The position numbers were made by a program, and so were the translations under genes. A model generated the notes under the pieces. It ran no database searches. It saw only the letters and a list, made by a program, of their open reading frames with translations, and was not told the origin of the DNA. From positions 29,966,716 through 30,030,715 of the forward strand of contig NC_088873.1 in NCBI RefSeq assembly GCF_032884065.1: DNA of 64,000 bases. The letters are read 5' to 3'. Source of the DNA: Artemia franciscana. Lineage: Eukaryota > Arthropoda > Branchiopoda > Anostraca > Artemiidae. Shown here in pieces: positions 55,590 through 64,000 of this stretch; the first letter of the stretch is position 1, and the number at the start of each line of letters is the position of its first letter.

Positions 55590-58510
55590 TTAATTTTTGT
55601 CTAAAGGTTACACATAATTCTTATAATGTGTCATAATTTTTCTCTTCATGAAACTTATACGTCTTTTTCTTAAATGCTACTAGGTTAGGTCGTTCAGGCT
55701 AACCTAACCTAATAGCATGAAGAAAAAGGCGTAGAAGTTTCACGAAGAGAGAAATCAACATGCAGCAAGTTTCACGAAGAAGAAATAAAAATATAACAAG
55801 TTTCTCGAAGACTCAAAAAAAGATACATGAAATTTCTCGAAGGAACAATCCAAATTCAACAAGTTTCACGAAAAATATTCAGCATGCATTATGTTTCACG
55901 AATAAAAACCAACATATAACAAGTTAAAAGAAGAAAAGTATCAAGATACATAGAGTTTCACTAAAGAATAAATAAGTATTAAACAAGTTTCACGAAGAAA
56001 AAATTGGCATACAATATGTTTCATAAAGAAAAAACAAAAATAAAAAAAAAACAAAAAAAGTTTGGACGCCCACAAAAATTAATGTGTAACAAGTTTTATG
56101 AAGGAAAAAATCATCATAAAAAAGTTTCTGGAAAAGCCAAAAAAACAAAAATCAGGATACAATAAATTTCACGAAGAAAAATAAATATAAAACAAGCTTC
56201 ATGGAGAAAAAATCAAGATACATTACGTTTCAAGAAGGAAAAAAAGCATACATTATGCTTCACGAGCAAAAACTCAACATGCATGAAATTTCACGAGAAA
56301 AAATGCAGCATGTTTCACGACAAATAATCAGGAAACACTACATTTCAAGAAAAAAAAATCGATACACAACAAATTTCACAAGCAAAAATCAACATACAAC
56401 CAGCTTCACGAAGAAAGAGAAAACCAACATTCACCAAGTTTCACCAAGAAAATTAATTTACAATAATTTTGATAAAGATAAAACTAACATAAGAAATTTC
56501 ACGAAAAAAAAATCAACATACAACTAGTTTCAAAGTCAAAAATCAACATGCAACAAGTTTCGTGTAGAATAAATCGATCCACAGCAAGTTTCATGAAGAA
56601 AAACTAAAAACACAAAAGGTTTTTCGAATAACAAGATTAACATACAAGAAGCTTCACCAAGAAAAATCAACCTACAACAAGTTTCACGATGAAAAGCCAA
56701 CATACATTAGGTTACACGAACAATAAATTAGCATGCAACAAGTTTCACGAACGAAAAGTCAACATGCAGCGTGTTTCATAAAGAAAAATATTACGATAAA
56801 TTCAGTTTCACGAAAGAAGAAAACAACGTATGACAAGTTCCACGAAGAAAAAAATCAAGATGCAACGAGTTTCACACAGAAAAAATCAATATAAAACAGC
56901 TTTAATGAAAATAAGATAAAAACACAACAGGTTTCACGAAGAAAAAATTAACATACAATAATTTTCACGAAGAAAAAATCGACATACATTATGTTTCACG
57001 AACAATGAAGCAGCATTTAACAAGTTTCAAAAGCGAAAACGAACAGGCATCATTTTCACGAAGGAAAAAAATATCAAGATAAATTAAGTTTCACGAAGAA
57101 AAAAACAACATACAACAGTTTTTGCAAACAAAAAATCAGTGCGCAGCTAGTTCCAGGAACGAAACCGGTTTCACGTGCAAGAAAATCAACGCACACGTTT
57201 CACGAAATAAAAAATCAACATGAAATAAGTTTCAAGACGATGAAATGAAAATATAATAAGTTTCAAGAAAACGTAAATCAACATATATTAAGTTTTTTGA
57301 ATGAATAATCCACGTGCAACAAGTCTTAGGAACCAAAAATTCAACAAGGAACATGCCTAACGAAGAACAAATAAATATACACAAAATTTCATGGAGAAAA
57401 AATCAAGATACATTGCATTTCAAGAAGGGGAAAAATCAGCATACATTATACTTCACGAGCAAAAACTCAGCATGCAAGAAATTTCACGATCAAAAAACAT
57501 GCAACATGTTTCACGACAAAAAAATCAAGATACAATACATTTCACGAAGCAAAAAAATTAACATACCACCAGTTTCTCAAAGAAAAAGAAAATCAAAATG
57601 CAACAAGTTCAACGAAGAAAAAATTAACGTATTGTAATTTTCATAAAGATAAAAGTAAGATACAATAATTTTCATGAAGAAAACAAAATCAAAATACAAC
57701 AAGTTTTACGAAGAAAACAATTCAAAATACCACAAGTTTCAAAGTAAAAAAATCAACATGCAACAATTTTCCTGAAGAAAAAACCAATGCAAAACATGTT
57801 TCATAAAGAAGAAATAAAAAACATAACAGGTTTTTTGAAAAGTAAGATTAACATACAACAAATTTCATGAAGAAAATTCAACATACTTTATGTTTCACGA
57901 ACAATAAATCAGCATGAAATAAGTTTCACGAACAAAAAAAAATATTCAAGATTTTTCACGACAAAAAAAAACAAGATAAATTAAGTTTCCCGAAAGAAAA
58001 AGTCAACGTATAACAAGTTTCTCTGAGAAAAACTAAAAGTACAACAAGTTTTGCGAGAAAAAAACTAACATACAACAGGTTTCACGAAAAAAAATCAACA
58101 TACCACATGTTTCACAAACAAAATCAACATACAACTAGTTTCACAAAGAAAAAAATCAACATGCAACAATTTTCACGAAGAATATATCAACATAAAATAG
58201 ATTTCATGAAGATTAACTAAAAATACAACAAGTGTCACGAAGAAAATATTAACAAACAAAAAGTTTGAAGACGAAAAAATTCACATACAATAAGTTTTAC
58301 GAAGATAAAATCGACATTCGTTATGTTTCATGAAAAATGAAACAACATGCAACAAGTTTTACAAGCAAAAACCAACAGGCATCATTTTTTACAAAAATCA
58401 AGATACATTAATTTTCACGAAGAAAAAAAAAATCAGCATACAACAAATTTATACATACATTCAACTTACAACTAGTTTCACGAAGAAAAATCAACATGAA
58501 AATTAAGTTA
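55590..58510 (+). mobile_element. Rep6 copy B, part 1: foldback array with a short left arm
   Basis: The left arm is only about 100 bp (55590-55692), then comes a hairpin centre (CTACTAGGTTAGG .. CCTAACCTAATAG) and a long right arm of the same ~30-bp repeat (GTTTCACGAAGAAAAAATCA, ACATACAACAA), more diverged than in copy A. The paired stem includes CTTCATGAAACTTATACGTC against GGCGTAGAAGTTTCACGAAG. Open frames at 56201-56527 and 57314-57637 are products of the repeat. Confidence 0.8.
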
Positions 58511-58539
58511 AGTTTATTAATAAAAATAGAACTTGTAAA

Positions 58540-59750
58540 ATGCATAAATCTTTATATTTAATATGTCTTAAAATGGTTTAAGGGTGATAATGCACGCCAG
58601 AAGGTATCATATGCCAGCCATTGTGTGCCATAATGGCGTCAATTGCTTGGAGTCATCAGAAGAAATAGTATTCGGAATTTTTCATTAGGTTTAAACAATC
58701 GATTCTAGTGTAAACGGTTATTTCTGTAGGAAAATGTCTGAAAACACTTTAGTTGTGATAATGCATGTCAGAAGGTGCCATTAGCCAGACATTATATTTC
58801 ATGCTAGTGTCTATTGCAAGGAGTCATCAGAAGAAACACTATTGGGAATTTTACTTTACTTTAATTTAATTTATCTTTAATTATTGTTTCTAGTGTAAAC
58901 GGTTATTTTGTTGGAAAATGTCTGAAAATACTTTAGGTGTGACAATGCACGCCATAATGTGCCAAATGCTAGCCATTGAGATTCACAAACTGGGAATTGC
59001 CATGGAGCATTGCCATCTAACAATGAAATGGCAAGTTTCCAAAGTTCAAATAAAAGCAATGGTCATTTTCAGTTTATAAAGATTTTTTTGTGGGAAAAAG
59101 GTTAGAAAAAAACCTTAGGCGGGATAATCTGCCCCAGAGGGTGTCACAGTGCGGCACAATGACAAAGATTGACACAGTGTATCAATCTGAAGATGGTGAA
59201 AAACACGAACCAATGGATTCGAAGCATGATTTTTTAACAAGATAATACCTGGAAAATGTCTTAGGAACGATTAAGGTTGCCAGAGAGTGCCTCGTTCCAT
59301 CCATAAGGATGGAAAGTGGCGTAAATTGACAAGATGTATCAGGGTGAGGGTGACTTGTGAAAACAAAATCCAACGAATTTAAAGAATGATTTTTAAAAAG
59401 CATATACCTATAATATGTCTTAGGAAGGATGAAGGATACTAAAGGGTATCAGAGGGCCATCCATGGCATGCGAAAACATGATTCAATAGATTTAAAACAT
59501 GATTTGTAACAAGAAAACGCCTGGAAAATGCTCTAGGAATGGTTACCCGTACCGGGGGTGCCGTGTGGCATCCGTAGTCTGGTACAGTGGCGTGAATTGA
59601 CATGATGTTTCACGTTGAGGGTGGGATGCAAAAACACATTCAATGGATTTAAAGCCTTTTTTTCAGGGAAATATCTGAAAAAGTTTTAGGAATGATGAAG
59701 GGTGCCAGAGGGTGTCGTAAGCCATCCATAGTTTGCCACAGTGGCGTGAA
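58540..59750 (+). repeat. Tandem repeat of Rep6-B, ~113-180-bp unit, about 8 copies
   Basis: The unit marker GGAAAATGTCTGAAAATACTTTAGG (variants) followed by GATAATGCACGCCAGA-GGTGCC and GCCATTG..AGTGGCGTGAATTG recurs near 58567, 58745, 58922, 59098, 59253, 59412, 59525 and 59680. Related units occur in copy C at 45.5-46.0 kb; copy A lacks them. Confidence 0.8.
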
Positions 59751-60420
59751 TAGTCTTAGTCTTGCATCAGAGAAACGTGAAATTTTCTTTGAAACCTCTC
59801 AGACATAACCGAATCCAAAAATGCGTCTCTTTTTCCTTGCAGGTGCGTCTAATAGAACAATAGAAATGATACATTTTCATTATCACCTCTCCGAAGTACG
59901 TCTTAATAAAACTTAAATTTACTTCTAATAACAACCCTCCCCACTGAAATTACTTGCTAGATTGGGACAGCCACATATTGTTACGGTGGTATGAATATGA
60001 ATAGCCTTGTCTCAAAGAAACGCGACATTTTCATTAATACCTCTCAGAAATAACCGAATGCAAAAATATATATATTTTTTGCAGGTGTGTCTAATAGAGC
60101 AATAGAAACGAGGCAATTTCATTAAGATCTTTCAGAAATATAGCTTTATATATTTTTTTTTAATTTACGTCTATTACCAACCCTCTTGAATTGGTTGCTA
60201 GAGTAGACCAGCCATCTATATTCACAGTGGATTTAATATGCATAGGCTTGGCTCAAAGAAACGTAGAATTTTCATTAAAACTTCCCAGAAAGAGCCGACT
60301 GCAAAAATATGTCTCTTTTTTCATGCGGGTGCGTCTAATAGAGCAATAGAAGCGATGCGTTTTTATTAAGACCTCTCAGAAATATCTCTTAATATGGCTT
60401 AAATTTACCTCTAATAACAA
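59751..60420 (+). repeat. Tandem repeat of Rep6-B, ~243-bp unit, 3 copies
   Basis: CTCAAAGAAACG-GA-ATTTTCATTAA starts near 59765, 60008 and 60250. Each unit has CCTCTCAGAAATAACCGAATGCA, GTGCGTCTAATAGAGCAATAG and AATTTAC-TCTAATAACAACCCTC, and ends near TTGGTTGCTAGAGT. One and a half units are visible in copy A near 31.99-32.26 kb. Confidence 0.8.
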
Positions 60421-61264
60421 CCTTCCACGCCCAGAAATTGCCTGCTAGGGTTCCCTAATTTCTCTAATTCAAAGTTCATTTTGCTTATATTTCATCCTAT
60501 ATCAGGATTCTTTACGTTTTTTTGTTTGTTGAGCTTTAATTGCTTTTTCTTTGATTTCATGATTTTTTGACGTTTTTTACTAATAAAATTGTATGTACAA
60601 AAGTCTGTATCATTTATATTTCTTGTTTCAAGATGAATCAACAATGCGTAATCATTTATGCAATGAAATATCTAAAGCCAATGCTATGCAACATCCCACT
60701 GATTCAATAGCTAAATTAACCGGTGTATGTCACGTTAGAAAATTAAATACGCTGTAACTGGTAGGTTCATCTAATAGAGCAAATATCAATATCATTGGAA
60801 TGCTTGTGCTCTCATGTGGAAAGGGTTGGAAGTATGCGATCCGTTTAATCACTCTAGTAAGCGGGACTGGGGATTCTCCTTACATGCAATAGGTTATAAC
60901 GTAGGAATTATTACCCAAATAATTATCTTAGAAAGGCTTCCATTGTCGAGCTGTCCAGCGCAACGTTCAATTGATCGGAAATCCCTTTTTACTCCTAATG
61001 AGAACAAAAATCTTTAGATTATAAAGGTTCCCCAAGAAAAAAAAGAAAAACACGTTGAAAGAAGAAAATTCTTAAAGTATCATGTAACAACCCACGTGTC
61101 CATTGTCATTACGTAACACCCTATGCGTGTTTCCTCCATAATTACAAGTAGGGATTCCCCACGGGCCCTGAATAAACAGGTTACGTGAGAATGCGTCATC
61201 CTCAACATAAGTAAACATCCTCCTATTGCACAACAACTACAGGAATATTGAAAAATGTCTTAGA
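60421..61264 (+). repeat. Mostly single-copy segment of Rep6-B
   Basis: Colinear with 33.16-34.06 kb. Shared blocks: TTGTTGAGCTTTAATTGCTTTTTC, TCATTTA..CAATGAAATATCTAA-GCCAATGC, CTCTCAT-TGGAAAGGGTGG, GCAATAGGTTAT, AATTGA..GAAAT or GAAAG with CCCTTT, and CATTACGTAACACCC. No coding frame is shared between the two copies. Confidence 0.75.
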
Positions 61265-61890
61265 AAAATATTTTAAAATGTCTTGTCGGTACAATTGATT
61301 GCCAGGGGGCCCTCAGCGGAATTGGATGTTAGGGCCCCGTTGGAATTGGTTGCTGGGATCCCCCGTTGGAATTGACTATTAGGACCCCCCAGTGAGATTG
61401 CTTGCTAGGGTCCCTCACTAGAATTGGTTGCTAGGATCTCCAATTGGAATTGACTCCTTGGGCCCCCCTGTTAGAATTGAATGCTTGGGCCCCGTCGGAA
61501 CTGGTTGCTATGGAGTTCAGTGAAATGGGGTGCCAGGGCCCTTGTATAATCGGATGCTAGCTCTTCCCTCCTTGGAATTGACTGTAATTACTCTCTGTGG
61601 AATTGATTGCTAGGGACTATTTTGGAATTGGTTGGTATGCGCCCTCCCAGTGAAATTGGATGCTGGAGGTCCCGTGCGGTTAGGTTAAGGGCCCGGTGAA
61701 ATTAGATACTAGAGTCCCCCGTTGAAATTGACTGTTAGGGCCCCTAGTTGGAATTGGTTTTCAGGGCCCTCATTGGAATTGACTACTACGGCTCCCGATG
61801 GAAGAGATTGCTAGGTTAGGTTAGAGCCTTCGGTTAGGTTAAGTCAGGCCTCCTGGTGGATAAGGTTGCTAGGGGCCTAGTGGAATTGCT
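61265..61890 (+). repeat. GC-rich minisatellite of Rep6-B
   Basis: About 20 irregular units of GGAATTGGTTGCTAGGGCCC type with TTAGG-containing spacers, the same as at 34.07-34.64 kb. Confidence 0.85.
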
Positions 61891-62290
61891 CTCTAAGAGC
61901 TGGCGTATGAAACGTCCACCAGTAGCTGGCCCTGAAGGTTTTTTCCCAGCTTTCGTTTTTTAAGAAACCTGGCTAGGTATTTTTTAAAGAAAAAAATACT
62001 CCGTATTATATAGAACCCAAAACCTGTTACAACCAAAGATTTCCTGAAGTAACGAAGCCCCTGATCTTCACATGTTTTGTAAACGTTCAAAGAAAAACAC
62101 TCTATTATGTAACAAGCAAAAGTAAACAAACCCTATTACGTAACATACAGGTTTAATATACTGTTAAAGGTGCACTATAGTCTTACGCAAGAACCAGGTG
62201 TGCGTAATAACTTCTTGAGGATTTAGTAGCTCCAATTGTAAACCCCCTGTGGTTGCGTTTAAAATCCTTATGGGGGTATTTTTTCCCTAC
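61891..62290 (+). repeat. 3' part of Rep6-B
   Basis: GTAGCTGGCCCTGAAGGTTTT matches 34.65 kb (CTAGCTGGCTCTGCAGGGTTTT), a short TTACGTAACA run follows at 62.09-62.15 kb, and CTTCTTGAGGATTTAGTAGCTCC matches the end of copy C at 46.90 kb. Confidence 0.7.
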
Positions 62291-62349
62291 TTTTAGTTAA
62301 AACAAACTTGTTTTTAATTTAATTTATATAAAGGTATTTGGTTACATTG

Positions 62350-62830
62350 GTTATTGGGAAGTATGCAGACATTTTCAGTGCTATTTTTCCAGTGAAGGGG
62401 GTTTAATTGGGAGGATATTCCCATGGAGAAGTTTTTCAAGGGAGAAGGTAATTCTCCATGAAGTGAGATCCAGATTTCCCTGCATTATTTAAAAAAACGA
62501 TAAGAAATTGAATAAAAAAATTTTCAACTGAAAGTGAGAAGCAACTTTAAAAGTTAAAATGAATACAAATTATTACGTTTATGACTGGGTAACCCCCTCC
62601 TCAGTACCTAGCTCTTTAAGCTAATTTTCTTGCACTTTTAAAAGAGATTTTAATTCTAATTAAACACCCTTTGAGATTCAGAAGTCATTCGTAAAGAATG
62701 GGGACCAAATTCAAACTTCAGTGCAAAGAGCAAGGTATTGAGGAGTGGGTGACCCCCTTATATACCTAATAATTCCTCTTCGTTCTCCTTACTTTCAGCT
62801 GAAAAAACTTGTTTTTTATTTAATTATGAA
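62350..62830 (+). repeat. Rep1 fragment, 3' part with diverged foldback
   Basis: GGTTATTGGGAAGTATGCAG starts it, then CAACTGAAAGTGAGAAGCAA (left arm) and, after a ~200-bp loop region, CTTCGTTCTCCTTACTTTCA (right arm). The end GCTGAAAAAACTTGTTTTTT and TATTTAAT defines the family's 3' end well. Confidence 0.7.
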
Positions 62831-64000
62831 TGAAGTCAACATCCACCTTCACAATTCTCTAGTTTTCAACACCACTGTTGATTATCTCATATTGCTTGGG
62901 TGTTATCTGTATTGTCCTAATTTATTCTAAGGTATATAGTAAGAATACAAGAAACAGTAAATACCTGAAGTTGGGAGCATTCCACTTGTTCTCGTTGCAC
63001 CTTTTGGACTTTTTAATAAACTTTTCGGACCTTTTTGGACTTTTTCTTGAAACTTTCGCGACACAGTTGTTGTATCTTGAGGCTGAACGAGTCTATTTCG
63101 AACCTACAAATTTAGGTTCGTTAGATTGATGTGAAATTGGCCAAACCTTCTAATTTTAGGTGTATTTCAAGTGTGTCCTTAAGCTTATAATGGTAGTAGC
63201 CAGGCTTTTCTAAATCCCTGATCTATAGTAAACAGGTCTTAAGGTAACAGATAACAAGATTACAAGTTTCAAGATAAAAAGGTAAACAATGTCTCTGAGA
63301 CATTGTTGACCTCGATTGTTTCGAAACACAGTTTGCAGTTATCATACTAACATGTTGTGATGAGTAGATTTGGCTGTGGCAACTGAAAACACGCTTAAAT
63401 TTTACAGGAGACCGAAAAAAAATTGAAGCGAATTTTACGTACTGCTACATTTAATGATGAACCTAGATTTACACGACAAATGGTCCATAGTCATTCAAAC
63501 ATGAAAAAATTATGTTAAGATTAAAACTTTTATTTTCTAACTATTTCGACAAGTGAGAAAAAAAACAGTAAAGTAATTAGCAATAAAGATCAATTTCGGA
63601 ACAGGCGGACACATCAATTTATCTTGAGCGTAAAACTAAATAGTTTGGAAAAAGAATTCGACCAAGTGATTCAGTGAGCTCAATTTAGCAATTTCACATT
63701 TACCGAAAATGTCAAATAATACTGTTTTTTAACTACCTTACGTTCAATGGTCATAGCCACGATAGGTGGACGACTGAAAACTTTAATTCGTGCAAAATAT
63801 AAATATTATTAAAAATTACTAATTCAACAAACAGAATTATTTTTATTGGAACAAGAAGCGGGCCATTTAAGAGAGAAAGATGGGTTTATTAATATAAATA
63901 ACAAATCAAAACAAGCAAATGGCCCGAAGCAAAGCTTGTTATGGCTTATAACCCCAATACACATACAAATAAAAACAATACGAAAAATAAGAAGAAAATA
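62831..64000. other. Unique AT-rich DNA to the window end
   Basis: No supported gene. A frame at 62878-63129 is hydrophobic (FHLFSLHLLDFLINFSDLFG) but composition alone could explain it. A small inverted motif (GGGCCATTT .. AAATGGCCC) lies at 63859-63926. Confidence 0.4.

Noticed and set aside
62878..63129. 83-codon hydrophobic frame as a small membrane protein
   Set aside because: T-rich composition gives Leu and Phe runs by chance; no initiation context, homologue or second exon was seen.

Overview
The window looks like repeat-saturated nuclear DNA of an animal, most likely an arthropod and possibly a branchiopod crustacean of the brine-shrimp type. The reasons are AT-rich non-coding sequence, many decayed non-LTR retrotransposons, a hAT transposon, a degenerate C2H2 zinc-finger gene, short TTAGG runs (the arthropod telomere-type pentamer), and no prokaryotic gene structure. 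The species call is inference. I found no intact host protein gene, rRNA, tRNA or CRISPR array.

Layout. 1-7.3 kb: a LINE tail fragment, old copies of a non-coding hairpin-ended family (called Rep1 here), and a decayed LINE (2.84-6.14 kb) whose 3' UTR holds a 427-bp tandem repeat (Rep2). 7.3-10.4 kb: mostly unique DNA, a CA/TA microsatellite and a patchwork of short duplications. 10.4-16.7 kb: three long Rep1 copies in the same orientation, two with near-perfect terminal hairpins, separated by coding-like remnants. 16.7-20.3 kb: largely unique. 20.3-22.0 kb: about 20 C2H2 finger units, heavily frameshifted, followed without a gap by a 3.7-kb tandem array that begins with the finger gene's own downstream sequence.

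26.2-35.0 kb: a large foldback. Two inverted arms of ~30-bp repeats, organised in a ~139-bp higher-order unit, meet at an imperfect hairpin, and a ~3-kb non-coding block of nested tandem repeats follows. The same order (foldback array, then the same block) recurs at 55.6-62.3 kb, and part of the block recurs at 45.5-47.0 kb. I read this as one undescribed non-coding composite element (Rep6).

36-43.6 kb: LINE remnants, one of them with an open C-terminal frame, and a complete-length hAT element (39797-43569) with 17-bp perfect terminal inverted repeats, an 8-bp target duplication matching at 7 of 8 positions, and a transposase broken by a few stops and frameshifts. 43.6-55.6 kb: more Rep1 copies and about 5.5 kb of unique AT-rich DNA (49.0-54.5 kb). 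62.3-64 kb: a Rep1 fragment and unique DNA.

Nothing here forms a pathway. The hAT and LINE genes act only on their own mobility, and Rep1 and Rep6 have no evident coding capacity, so any movement would need proteins supplied elsewhere. All family relations were judged by eye from the sequence; no alignment or database search was run.
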